64,000 bases of DNA, taken from positions 172,563-236,562 of the forward strand of contig CCNB01000004.1 in the NCBI GenBank assembly GCA_000824785.1, read 5' to 3'. A program made the translations under genes and the position numbers. Source of the stretch: Mesorhizobium plurifarium (GTDB taxonomy: Bacteria; Pseudomonadota; Alphaproteobacteria; Rhizobiales; Rhizobiaceae). Position 1 is the stretch's first letter. Each line of letters opens with the position of its first letter. Positions 35,270 to 43,978 of this stretch are shown one piece after another. The notes under the pieces are model-generated. The model was given only the letters and a program-made list of their open reading frames with translations, did not search any database and was not told where the DNA came from.

Positions 35270-35551
35270 TCAATGGTAGTCCACAATCTCCACATCTTCG
35301 GCACCGGCGGCAGTCCATCTGAAGCAGATCCGCCACTGATCGTTGATGCGTATCGAATGCTGCCCGGCACGATCCCGCTTCAAAGCCTCCAGGTGGTTTC
35401 CGGGTGGCGACCGAAGGTCATTCAGTTGGACTGCATTATCAATCGCCCGGAGCCGTCTTTCAGCACGGGCGACCAAATCCGGCGGAAATCCCTTAGGTGC
35501 CCTGCCAGCCGCTACCTCTTCGACCGTCTTGCCTTTGAACGAAACGATCAA
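35270..35551 (-). CDS. higB: HigB-type toxin (RelE superfamily)
   Basis: The product is 93 residues. It starts at a TTG (35549-35551) behind a strong GGGGGAGG ribosome-binding site; no ATG is better placed. RRLRAIDNAVQLNDLRSPPGNHLEALKRDRAGQHSIRINDQWRICFRW is the HigB pattern, with the C-terminal Arg and Asp residues of RelE-fold mRNA interferases. It should cleave mRNA at the ribosome. Two GTATCA-N5-TGATAC operators lie just upstream. Confidence 0.9.
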   Translation of the reverse strand: MIVSFKGKTVEEVAAGRAPKGFPPDLVARAERRLRAIDNAVQLNDLRSPPGNHLEALKRDRAGQHSIRINDQWRICFRWTAAGAEDVEIVDYH

Positions 35552-35569
35552 CAGCCTCCCCCACGCATT

Positions 35570-35600
35570 GTATCATACCCTGATACGCAGCTGGCCGCAA
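35570..35600 (-). promoter_or_regulatory. higBA promoter with operator 1
   Basis: On the minus strand TTGCGG (35595-35600) and TATGAT (35572-35577) are separated by 17 bp, a plausible housekeeping promoter. The palindrome GTATCA-TACCC-TGATAC (35570-35586) covers the -10 box, so HigA binding would block transcription. Confidence 0.7.
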
Positions 35601-35605
35601 GATCA

Positions 35606-35624
35606 TGTATCATCAATTGATACA
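35606..35624 (-). promoter_or_regulatory. higBA operator 2
   Basis: TGTATCA and TGATACA are perfect arms around a 5-bp spacer (TCAAT). Its core matches operator 1 (GTATCA-N5-TGATAC), and the two centres are 37 bp apart, just upstream of the -35 box. It lies in the gap between higB and the glmS stop codon. Confidence 0.7.
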
Positions 35625-35646
35625 GATCGATCGTAGGAACGCAGCC

Positions 35647-37470
35647 CTACTCCACCGTCACCGACTTCGCCAGATTGCGCGGCTGGTCGACGTCGGTGCC
35701 CATGAAGACGGCGGTGAAATAGGCCAGCATCTGGATCGGCAACGCATAGATGATCGGCGCGATGATCTCCGGCACATCGGGCAGGATGATCGTCTCCATC
35801 GTCTTGATGCCGGCCTGCGCCGCGCCCTTTTTGTCGGTGATCAGGATGATCTTGCCGCCGCGCGCCGCCACTTCCTGCATGTTCGAGACCGTCTTTTCGA
35901 AGATGCGGTCCTGTGGCGCGATCACGATCACCGGCATGTTCTCGTCGATCAGCGCGATAGGTCCGTGCTTCAGTTCGCCGCCGGCATAGCCCTCGGCATG
36001 GATATAGGAAATCTCCTTGAGCTTCAGCGCGCCTTCCATCGCCAGCGGGAAATTGGTGTCGCGGCCGAGATAGAGCACATCCTTGTAGCGCGAGAGCTCG
36101 CGCGAGATGCGTTCGATCTGCTCGTCGAGCTTCAGCACCTGGGTGGCGAAGCGCGGCGCTTCGGAAAGCTCGCGCACCAGCTGCTTTTCCTGATCGGGCG
36201 AGATGGTACCGCGCGCGACGCCCGCGCGGACCGCGAGGGCAGCCAGGACGGAGAGCTGACACGTAAACGCCTTGGTCGAGGCGACGCCGATCTCCGGGCC
36301 GGCAAGCGTCGGCAGCACGACGTCGGATTCACGCGCCATGGTCGATTCGCGCACATTGACCACGGCGCCGATCTTCATGCCGGCCTTGCGGCAATAGCGC
36401 AGCGAAGCCAGCGTGTCGGCGGTCTCGCCCGACTGCGAGATGAAGAAGGCCACGTCATTGGCCGAAAGCGGCATCTCGCGGTAGCGGAACTCCGAAGCGA
36501 CATCGATATCGACCGGCAATCTCGCATAGCGCTCGAACCAGTATTTCGAAATCAGCCCGGCGAGATAGGCGGTGCCGCAGGCCGAAAGCGCCAAGCGGCC
36601 GATCGTGGCAAAGTCGAACGGGAGTGCCAGCGGCTTCGACTTGCCGGAAACGAAGTCCACGTAATGCGCAAGCGTGTGCGAGATCACCTCCGGCTGCTCA
36701 TGGATTTCCTTTTCCATGAAATGCCGGCGGTTGCCCTTGTCGACCATGAAGCTGGTCGACAGCGACTGCTGGCGCTTGCGGTCCACTTTGTTGCCGTCGA
36801 TGTCGTAGATGGTCACGCCATTGCGACGCACGACCGCCCAGTCGCCATCTTCCAGATAGGTGACCGCATTGGTGAAGGGCGCAAGCGCGATCGCATCGGA
36901 GCCCAGGAACATCTCGCCCTCGCCATGGCCGACTGCCAATGGCGGGCCGTTGCGGGCGCCGACGATCAGGTCCTCGTCGCCCGTGAACATGATCGCCAGA
37001 GCGAATGCGCCGTGCAGCCGCCTCAGCGCCGCATGGGCGGCTTCCACCGGCTTAACCCCCCTGGCGAGTTCGCGCGCCACCAGATGCGCGACGACCTCGG
37101 TATCGGTCTGCGAAGCGAAAGAGTAGCCGTCGCGGGTGAGCTCGTCGCGCAGCTCGGCGAAATTCTCGATGATGCCGTTGTGGACGATGGCGACGCCGTT
37201 GGAAAAATGCGGATGCGCATTGGTCTCGTTGGGAACGCCATGCGTCGCCCAGCGCGTGTGGCCGATGCCGATCGTGCCGTCGAGCGGCTCGTCCTTCAGC
37301 CGCCTTTCGAGGTTGATGAGCTTGCCTTCGGCGCGGCGCCGTCCAAGCTCACCCCTCTCGATGGTGGCGACGCCGGCCGAGTCATAGCCGCGATATTCAA
37401 GCCGCTTCAGCGCGTCGACGATGAGCGGCGCGACTTGGCTTCGGCCGACAATTCCAACGATACCGCACAT
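35647..37470 (-). CDS. glmS: Glucosamine-6-phosphate synthase, isomerizing
   Basis: The product is 607 residues. The N-terminal Cys2 (MCGIVGIVG) is the glutaminase nucleophile, with GHTRWATHG and HNGIIEN. The two SIS isomerase domains carry LSACGTAYLAG, SQSGETADTL and the C-terminal DQPRNLAKSVTVE. It makes glucosamine 6-phosphate from fructose 6-phosphate and glutamine, feeding peptidoglycan and lipopolysaccharide. glmU lies upstream on the same strand. Confidence 0.97.
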   Translation of the reverse strand: MCGIVGIVGRSQVAPLIVDALKRLEYRGYDSAGVATIERGELGRRRAEGKLINLERRLKDEPLDGTIGIGHTRWATHGVPNETNAHPHFSNGVAIVHNGIIENFAELRDELTRDGYSFASQTDTEVVAHLVARELARGVKPVEAAHAALRRLHGAFALAIMFTGDEDLIVGARNGPPLAVGHGEGEMFLGSDAIALAPFTNAVTYLEDGDWAVVRRNGVTIYDIDGNKVDRKRQQSLSTSFMVDKGNRRHFMEKEIHEQPEVISHTLAHYVDFVSGKSKPLALPFDFATIGRLALSACGTAYLAGLISKYWFERYARLPVDIDVASEFRYREMPLSANDVAFFISQSGETADTLASLRYCRKAGMKIGAVVNVRESTMARESDVVLPTLAGPEIGVASTKAFTCQLSVLAALAVRAGVARGTISPDQEKQLVRELSEAPRFATQVLKLDEQIERISRELSRYKDVLYLGRDTNFPLAMEGALKLKEISYIHAEGYAGGELKHGPIALIDENMPVIVIAPQDRIFEKTVSNMQEVAARGGKIILITDKKGAAQAGIKTMETIILPDVPEIIAPIIYALPIQMLAYFTAVFMGTDVDQPRNLAKSVTVE

Positions 37471-37805
37471 GGCGCTTGTCCCCGTTTCCCAGCAGAAAAC
37501 CCAGCGTTATCTATGGATTGCCGGGCCGTGGCGAAAGTCACTTTGCGTTTCGTTCCGTGTCAAAACGGAACCCTGTTCGAGGACCATCATGGCAGAGGGC
37601 CATTGCGATCCAGTTACCGCAATTGCTCGGTTTTTTCGGCCGCTTCCGCACCGAAACACACACGCGCATTGCCGTTCGTCTGCACTGTGAAGTACCGCTG
37701 CTGTGGCGAGTATCATTTGCCGCGGCGGTGCGTCATCCTCCAAATGACGATCCACGCTGGACCGCGCAAGTCGGCTTTGGACGCGGCCGGCGCAGCCCGC
37801 GCAAC
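37471..37805 (-). other. glmU-glmS gap with a leader hairpin
   Basis: This 335-bp gap between two same-strand genes has no convincing gene. GTTCCGT (37552-37558) and ACGGAAC (37565-37571) form a perfect 7-bp inverted repeat about 82 bp before the glmS start. It could be a leader hairpin or an operator. A short open frame from 37589 on the plus strand has no ribosome-binding site that I trust. I see no glmS ribozyme core. Confidence 0.45.
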
Positions 37806-39173
37806 CTATTCCGCAGCCTTCTTCCTTGCCGCTGCGGCCGAGGCAAAGCGCTCACGCAACTCCTTGCCCTTGCCGGGGATCGTCTTCTGGCGGGCGCGGC
37901 CGAAGGCCAGCGCGTCGTCGGGCACGCTTTCGGTGATCACGCTGCCGGAAGCGATGTACCCGCCCCTGCCGATCGAGACCGGCGCAACCAGCGAGGAATT
38001 CGAACCGACAAAGGCGCCCTCGCCGATATCGGTGAAGAATTTCGAGTAGCCGTCATAATTGCAGGTGATGGTGCCGGCGCCGATATTGGCCGCAGCACCG
38101 ACGCGCGCGTCGCCGATATAAGTCAGGTGGTTGACCTTGGCGCCCTCTTCGATCGTCGCCTGCTTAACCTCGCAGAAATTGCCGACTTTCGCCTTGTTTC
38201 GAAGATCCGCGCCGGGCCGCAGCCGCGCGAACGGCCCGACATCGCAATTGGACGCGATCGTTGCGCCCTCGATATGGCTGAAGGCGTGAATCCGGGCGCC
38301 GGAGGCGATCCTGACGCCCGGGCCGAACCAGACATTCGGCTCGACGATCGTGTCGGCGCCGATTTCGGTATCATGCGAGAAATAGACGGTTTCGGGCGCG
38401 ATCAGCGTAACGCCGGACAGCATCGCCTCGCGACGCCGGCGCGCCTGCCAGATGCCCTCGGCCTCGGCGAGCTCGGCCCGATTGTTGATGCCGAGCGCAC
38501 TTTCAAAACTCGCTTCCGTGGCCACGACATCGAGGCCTTCAGCGCCTGCGATCTCGACGATGTCGGTGAGATAGAACTCGCCCTTGGCGTTCTCGTTGCC
38601 GACCTTGTCGAGCAGCCGAAGCGCATGCCTGCCCGCCACCGCCATCATGCCGGCGTTGCAGAAGCCGATCTTCTTTTCCTCGTCTGAGCAGTCTTTTTCC
38701 TCGCGGATGGCGACGAGCCGGCCGTCCTTTTCGATCAAACGGCCATAACCGCTCGGGCTTGGCGGGCGGAAGCCGATGACGGCAACGGCAGCGCCGGCCG
38801 CGAGCTTCTGCCGCGCGGCGGCCAGCGCTTGCGCATCGATCAGAGGCGTGTCGCCGAACATGACGAGGATGTCGTCGTAACCTTTTGATATCGCTTCGCG
38901 AGCGGCGAGAACGGCATGCGCGGTGCCGAGCCGCTTCTCCTGCACGAAAGTCTGCGCCGTCGGCGCGAATTTCTGCGCCGCCTTGCGCATTTCGTCGGCG
39001 CCGTGGCCGATCACCAACGCCAGGCCGGTTGCCCCTGCAGCCTCGGCCGCTTTCACGACATGCGCGACCATCGGCAGGCCGGCAATGGCGTGCAGCACCT
39101 TGGGCATGGCGCTTTTCATGCGCGTGCCCTCGCCGGCGGCGAGGATGACGGACAGGCAGGATCTCTGGCTCAT
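37806..39173 (-). CDS. glmU: Bifunctional GlmU (N-acetylglucosamine-1-phosphate uridyltransferase / acetyltransferase)
   Basis: The product is 455 residues. The N-terminal pyrophosphorylase has [22 protein letters not shown] and FGDTPLI. The C-terminal left-handed beta-helix is visible as hexapeptide repeats ([19 protein letters not shown] onward), with [27 protein letters not shown] and [16 protein letters not shown], where acetyl transfer occurs. It makes UDP-GlcNAc from glucosamine 1-phosphate. glmS lies downstream on the same strand. Confidence 0.96.
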   Translation of the reverse strand: MSQRSCLSVILAAGEGTRMKSAMPKVLHAIAGLPMVAHVVKAAEAAGATGLALVIGHGADEMRKAAQKFAPTAQTFVQEKRLGTAHAVLAAREAISKGYDDILVMFGDTPLIDAQALAAARQKLAAGAAVAVIGFRPPSPSGYGRLIEKDGRLVAIREEKDCSDEEKKIGFCNAGMMAVAGRHALRLLDKVGNENAKGEFYLTDIVEIAGAEGLDVVATEASFESALGINNRAELAEAEGIWQARRRREAMLSGVTLIAPETVYFSHDTEIGADTIVEPNVWFGPGVRIASGARIHAFSHIEGATIASNCDVGPFARLRPGADLRNKAKVGNFCEVKQATIEEGAKVNHLTYIGDARVGAAANIGAGTITCNYDGYSKFFTDIGEGAFVGSNSSLVAPVSIGRGGYIASGSVITESVPDDALAFGRARQKTIPGKGKELRERFASAAAARKKAAE

Positions 39174-39319
39174 GGGTAGGTAACCGTATGAAAAAGGTTT
39201 GAATCAACGCAGGCTAACAGCGCAGGCCATCCTGCACCAATGCGGTTAAATTCCGGTGCTATGGGGTCGGCAACTGACTTTTAATCAGCAGGTCTATCGG
39301 GAGAAACCGGCAACCGCCT

Positions 39320-39757
39320 CTACAACAGTCCGTGTTTCTTGAATTCCGCCTGCTCGTCGCCGGCGATCCAGCCAAACACTTTCAGGCTGCCGTCGCGCCG
39401 TTCGACGAGATAATCGACCTCGAAGTCGATGGTGACCGGACTTCTGTCCTTGCGTTCATACTCGCCCGATCATTCAACCTTGGCCACGCAATGGTCCTGG
39501 TCGATGGTCGTCACCGAGACATCCTTGCATGTCATCGTCTTGCTGCCCATCGCCCGATAGGCCTCGAAACCGTTCTTCATCACGTCCTTGAATTGCGGAC
39601 CGTTCTCGCCGGTTATCACGCCGGCCGGCGTGACCGAAACAAATCCGGTCGAGTACATCGCCCCAAAATCGTCCATATCGACATTGCCGGCGATAGCGTC
39701 GTTGTAGACCTTCTCATAGGCCTTGAAGAACTTTTGCACGTCCGCTTTGGCCACCAT
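39320..39757 (-). pseudogene. NTF2/SnoaL-like gene interrupted by an in-frame TGA
   Basis: From ATG 39757 (GAGG upstream) the frame runs as MVAKADVQKFFKAYEKVYND... for about 95 residues to a TGA at 39470-39472. The same frame continues past the TGA as good coding sequence (EYERKDRSPVTIDFEVDYLV, then DGSLKVFGWIAGDEQ) for 49 codons to a TAG at 39320-39322. The whole resembles small NTF2-like/SnoaL-type proteins of about 145 residues. A TGG-to-TGA change would explain it: AKVE-W-SGEYERKD reads naturally. I therefore call it a nonsense-interrupted gene; read-through or a sequencing error are alternatives. Confidence 0.65.
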
Positions 39758-39835
39758 TTTTGCCTCGCCGCAACTGTTTGAGCACAAGCTTGCAACGCCC
39801 AACGTTCAGCCATCGTTCCGGGGCGGCGGCAGCGG

Positions 39836-40582
39836 CTATCCCAACCGTCCCAGCACCGGGAAATTCTCCAAGAGCCAGTAGGACGCGCTCTGCACGCCGC
39901 CGGTGAGGAAGAACACGCCGGCGACGACCAGAAGCGCGCCGATCGCCTTCTCGACTCGGCCGAGATGGACGCGGAACTTGCCAAGGAAGCGCATGAAGGC
40001 GCCGGAAAACAGCGCCGCGATCAGGAACGGAATGCCGAGTCCAAGCGAATAGGCGGCAAGCAGCAGCGCGCCCTCGCCCACCGTCTCGCGCCCGCCGGCC
40101 AAGGTCAGGATCGGACCGAGCACAGGGCCAATGCAGGGTGTCCAGCCGAAGGCGAAGGCGAGCCCCATGACATAGGCCGCGATCATGCTGGCGGGCTTGC
40201 CCTGCGACTGGAAGCGCGCCTCGCGCGACAACAGCGGAATACGCAGGATGCCGAGGAAGTTGAGGCCCATGATGATGATCAGCACGCCCGCCGCCATCGC
40301 CAGCGGCTCCTGCCAGACGCGCAGCAAGCGGCCGATGGTCGAGGCGCCGGCGCCGAGCGCGACGAAGACGGTGGAGAAGCCGAGCACGAAGGCCAAGGAC
40401 GCGTAGAGCAGCGCGCCGCGCGTGCCCTCGCGCGCCGTTACACCGGCATTGCCGCGGAAATCATCGACCGAGACGCCGGCCATGTAGCAGAGATAGGGCG
40501 GCACCAGCGGCAGAACGCAAGGAGACAGGAACGAGATCGCCCCTGCCCCGACCGCGCTGACATAGCCGATGTCCAATGCCAT
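39836..40582 (-). CDS. ccdA: CcdA-type cytochrome c biogenesis / thiol-disulfide transmembrane protein
   Basis: The product is 248 residues from ATG 40582 (the frame extends to 40639). It has about six membrane helices. The redox Cys motifs are FLSPCVLPLVPPY and GWTPCIGPVLGP, the classical DsbD/CcdA pattern, so electrons are passed from cytoplasmic thioredoxin to the periplasm. No cytochrome c maturation cluster is adjacent. It is divergent from a small secreted protein gene. Confidence 0.92.
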   Translation of the reverse strand: MALDIGYVSAVGAGAISFLSPCVLPLVPPYLCYMAGVSVDDFRGNAGVTAREGTRGALLYASLAFVLGFSTVFVALGAGASTIGRLLRVWQEPLAMAAGVLIIIMGLNFLGILRIPLLSREARFQSQGKPASMIAAYVMGLAFAFGWTPCIGPVLGPILTLAGGRETVGEGALLLAAYSLGLGIPFLIAALFSGAFMRFLGKFRVHLGRVEKAIGALLVVAGVFFLTGGVQSASYWLLENFPVLGRLG

Positions 40583-40748
40583 CCAATGAGTCCCGATTGT
40601 GTTGGCGTCGATATAGCGATGCGGGCGCGCCCCTGCCAATCACCATTGTGTGGCACGTCGCCGCTTCGCGAAGGAAGAAACGGCAGCCTCAATGCGTTGT
40701 TCAGGTGAGCGCGCGATTGCCGCGTGCTTGTTCTCAGGGAGATTTAGC

Positions 40749-41126
40749 ATGAAAGCGATTGCACTCGGGTTTGCCGCCCTTTTGCTCGGCACCGCCGCGT
40801 CCCACGCCGCCGAGGCATGGAAGGAAGCCGAAGTCGGCGGCACCAAGATCTATACCGACGCCAAGGGCATGACGCTCTACACTTTCGACAAGGACGAGAA
40901 GGGCAAGTCCAACTGCCACGACAAATGCGCCGCCAACTGGCCGCCGCTGAAAGCCAAGGCGAGCGCGAAGACCGAAGGCGAATGGTCTGTCGTCAAGCGC
41001 AAAGACGGCACCCACATGTGGGCCTATGACGGCAAGCCGGTCTACACCTTCGTCAAGGACAAGAAGGCCGGCGACATGACCGGCGAAGGCGTCGCCGGCG
41101 CCTGGCACGTGGTCAAGGCTGACTGA
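40749..41126 (+). CDS. Secreted repeat protein, COG4315-like
   Basis: The product is 125 residues from ATG 40749 with GGGAG upstream. A signal peptide (MKAIALGFAALLLGTAASHA, then AEAW) precedes a periplasmic domain with two related repeats: GMTLYTFDKDEKGKSNCHDKCAANWPP and GKPVYTFVKDKKAGDMTGEGVAGAWHVV. This is the secreted-repeat family (COG4315) of unknown function. The CHDKC pair could bind metal or form a disulfide. It shares a promoter region with the divergent ccdA. Confidence 0.88.
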   Translation: MKAIALGFAALLLGTAASHAAEAWKEAEVGGTKIYTDAKGMTLYTFDKDEKGKSNCHDKCAANWPPLKAKASAKTEGEWSVVKRKDGTHMWAYDGKPVYTFVKDKKAGDMTGEGVAGAWHVVKAD

Positions 41127-41247
41127 ACTCACGCTGTTGAACGCTTTGGCTGCCGGCACCCTCGATCCGGCAGCCAGTCGTCTTTTGCCGGTCGTCCGCC
41201 CGGTTCTCGCCGTGCATGCCTTCATCCCCAAAAATGTGATCTTTGCC

Positions 41248-41266
41248 ATACACTCTAAGAGTGTAT
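41248..41266 (+). promoter_or_regulatory. Perfect palindrome upstream of topA
   Basis: ATACACTC (41248-41255) and GAGTGTAT (41259-41266) are exact arms around TAA. It is the only notable structure in the 278-bp gap before topA (41127-41404), about 140 bp before the start codon. It may be an operator. No gene is seen in this gap. Confidence 0.5.
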
Positions 41267-41404
41267 CGCCGATCGCCGCTTTCCAAATTGGCCGCTTCCC
41301 CTTGACCGATTGCAAAAGCACGGCCATGTGAGCGACGAAAAGAGTGGGATTTCGTCGTGCGTCGCGGAGTTCTTCCGCCACCTCACAGCTGATTAAGAGA
41401 CCTC

Positions 41405-43972
41405 ATGGACGTCGTCGTCGTCGAATCGCCGGCCAAGGCGAAGACAATCAACAAATATCTCGGCAAGAACTATAAGGTCCTGGCCTCGTTCGGCCATGTC
41501 CGCGATCTGCCGGCCAAGGACGGCTCGGTGCGGCCCGACGAGGACTTCGCCATGTCCTGGTCGGTCGACACCGCGTCCGGCAAGCGCCTCGCCGACATCG
41601 CCAAGGCGGTCAAGGATGCCGATGGGCTGATCCTCGCCACCGACCCGGATCGCGAGGGCGAGGCCATTTCCTGGCATGTGCTGGAAGTCCTGAAGCAGAA
41701 GCGCGCGCTGAAGGACAAGCCGGTCAGCCGCGTCGTCTTCAACGCCATCACCAAGGCCTCGGTGCTCGACGCGATGGCCAATCCGCGCCAGATCGACGCC
41801 CCGCTGGTCGACGCCTATCTCGCCCGCCGTGCGCTCGACTATCTCGTCGGCTTCACCCTGTCGCCGGTGCTGTGGCGCAAGCTGCCGGGCGCCCGTTCCG
41901 CGGGCCGCGTGCAGTCGGTGGCGCTACGCCTCGTCTGCGACCGCGAATCCGAGATCGAGCGCTTCATCCGCGAGGAATACTGGCAGATCGCCGCCATCCT
42001 CGACACGCCGCGCAACGACAGTTTCGAGGCGCGGCTGACTGCCTATGCCGGCAAGAAGTTGCAGAAGCTCGACATCGCCAACAAGGCGCAGGCCGACGAC
42101 ATCAAGGCGATGCTCGAGGGCGCGACCTTCAAGGCACTGTCGGTCGAGGCAAAGCCCACCAAGCGCAACCCCGGCCCGCCCTTCACCACCTCGACGCTGC
42201 AGCAGGCCGCCTCCTCGCGGCTCGGCTTTTCGGCCAACCGCACCATGCAGGTGGCGCAAAAACTCTATGAAGGCATGGATGTCGGCGGCGAGACCGCCGG
42301 CCTCATCACCTATATGCGAACCGACGGCGTGCAGATGGCGCCGGAAGCGATCGAGGCCGCCCGCAACGCCATCGTCAGCGAGTTCGGCGCCAAATACCTG
42401 CCGGAAAAGCCGCGTTTCTACACGACCAAGGCCAAGAACGCCCAGGAAGCCCACGAGGCGATCCGCCCGACCGATTTCAGGCGCACGCCGGCTTCGGTGC
42501 GGCAATATCTCGATGCCGACCAGGCCCGCCTCTACGAGCTGATCTGGAAGCGCGCCATCGCCAGCCAGATGCAGCCGGCCGAGATCGAGCGCACCACGGT
42601 CGAGATCGAGGCGGTCAACGGCGCCCGCACCGCGGAGCTTCGCGCGATCGGCTCGGTCATCCGCTTCGATGGCTTCATCGCCGCCTATACCGACCAGAAG
42701 GACGAGGACGCGGAGGACGAGGAGAGCCGCCGCCTGCCGGAGATCCGCTCCGGCGAGCAGCTTGCCCGTCAGGCGATCAACGCCACCCAGCACACCACCG
42801 AGCCGCCGCCGCGCTATTCCGAGGCTTCGCTGATCAAGAAGCTGGAGGAGCTGGGCATCGGCCGTCCGTCGACCTACACCGCGATCCTGAAGACGCTCGA
42901 GGACCGCGACTACGTCACCATCGACCGCCGCAAGCTGGTGCCGCAGGCCAAGGGCCGGCTGCTCTCGGCCTTCCTCGAAAGCTTCTTCGAGCGCTATGTC
43001 GAATACGACTTCACCGCCTCGCTCGAGGAAAAGCTCGACGAGATTTCCGACGGCAAGCTCGCCTGGAAGGACGTGCTGCGCGACTTCTGGAAGGATTTCT
43101 CCGGCGCTGTCGACGACATCAAGGAACTGCGTGTCGCCGACGTGCTCGATGCGCTCAATGAGGAACTCGCGCCGCTTGTCTTCCCGGAGCGCGAGGACGG
43201 TTCCAATCCGCGCATCTGCCCGAAATGCGGCACCGGAAACCTCTCGCTGAAGCTCGGCAAGTTCGGCGCCTTCGTCGGCTGCTCGAACTATCCGGAATGC
43301 TCCTACACCCGCCAGCTCGGCGACGCCGCCAACCCCAATGGCGAGAACGGCAACGGCGAGGATGGCGTCAAGCTGCTCGGCAAGGATCCTTACACGGCCG
43401 AGGAAATCACGCTGAGGAGCGGCCGGTTCGGCCCTTATATCCAGCGCGGCGAAGGCAAGGAGGCCAAGCGCTCGAGCCTGCCCAAGGGCTGGACGCCCGA
43501 ACAGATCGACCACGAGAAGGCGCTGGCGCTTTTGTCGCTGCCGCGCGATGTGGGAAAACATCCAGAGACCGGCAAGATGATCTCTGCCGGACTCGGGCGC
43601 TACGGCCCATTCGTGCTGCATGACGGCACCTACGCGAATCTGGAGAGCATCGAAGACGTGTTCTCGATCGGCCTGAACCGCGCCGTCTCGGTGATCGCCG
43701 AGAAGCAGCAGAAGGGCAAGGCTGGCCGCAACGGCGCCACGCCGGCGGCGCTGAAGGAGCTTGGCGACCATCCCGACGGCGGCGGTAAGATCACGGTACG
43801 CGACGGCCGCTACGGACCCTATGTCAATTACGGCAAGGTCAATGCGACGCTGCCCAAGGGCAAGGACCCGCAATCGGTGACGATGGAAGAGGCGCTCGCC
43901 CTGATCGCCGAAAAGGAAGCCAAGGGCGGAGGCGGCAAGAAGCCCTTCCGCAGGGCGGCGAAGAAAGGATAG
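41405..43972 (+). CDS. topA: DNA topoisomerase I
   Basis: The product is 855 residues. The TOPRIM domain opens with VVVVESPAKAKTINKYLG and contains ATDPDREGEAISWH. The catalytic Tyr is in GLITYMRTDG (Tyr303). A C-terminal zinc ribbon (CPKCGTGNLSLKLGKFGAFVGCSNYPEC) and two related beta domains (RSGRFGPYIQRGEGKEAKRSSLPKG onward) follow. It relaxes negative supercoils. rnr starts 6 bp later, suggesting an operon. Confidence 0.97.
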   Translation: MDVVVVESPAKAKTINKYLGKNYKVLASFGHVRDLPAKDGSVRPDEDFAMSWSVDTASGKRLADIAKAVKDADGLILATDPDREGEAISWHVLEVLKQKRALKDKPVSRVVFNAITKASVLDAMANPRQIDAPLVDAYLARRALDYLVGFTLSPVLWRKLPGARSAGRVQSVALRLVCDRESEIERFIREEYWQIAAILDTPRNDSFEARLTAYAGKKLQKLDIANKAQADDIKAMLEGATFKALSVEAKPTKRNPGPPFTTSTLQQAASSRLGFSANRTMQVAQKLYEGMDVGGETAGLITYMRTDGVQMAPEAIEAARNAIVSEFGAKYLPEKPRFYTTKAKNAQEAHEAIRPTDFRRTPASVRQYLDADQARLYELIWKRAIASQMQPAEIERTTVEIEAVNGARTAELRAIGSVIRFDGFIAAYTDQKDEDAEDEESRRLPEIRSGEQLARQAINATQHTTEPPPRYSEASLIKKLEELGIGRPSTYTAILKTLEDRDYVTIDRRKLVPQAKGRLLSAFLESFFERYVEYDFTASLEEKLDEISDGKLAWKDVLRDFWKDFSGAVDDIKELRVADVLDALNEELAPLVFPEREDGSNPRICPKCGTGNLSLKLGKFGAFVGCSNYPECSYTRQLGDAANPNGENGNGEDGVKLLGKDPYTAEEITLRSGRFGPYIQRGEGKEAKRSSLPKGWTPEQIDHEKALALLSLPRDVGKHPETGKMISAGLGRYGPFVLHDGTYANLESIEDVFSIGLNRAVSVIAEKQQKGKAGRNGATPAALKELGDHPDGGGKITVRDGRYGPYVNYGKVNATLPKGKDPQSVTMEEALALIAEKEAKGGGGKKPFRRAAKKG

Positions 43973-43978
43973 CAGGAC

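Noticed and set aside
37589..37690. Short plus-strand frame in the glmU-glmS gap
   Set aside because: 33 codons with no ribosome-binding site or recognisable family.
37471..37805. Possible glmS ribozyme in the glmS leader
   Set aside because: No conserved glmS ribozyme core could be recognised, and the element is mainly known from Firmicutes.
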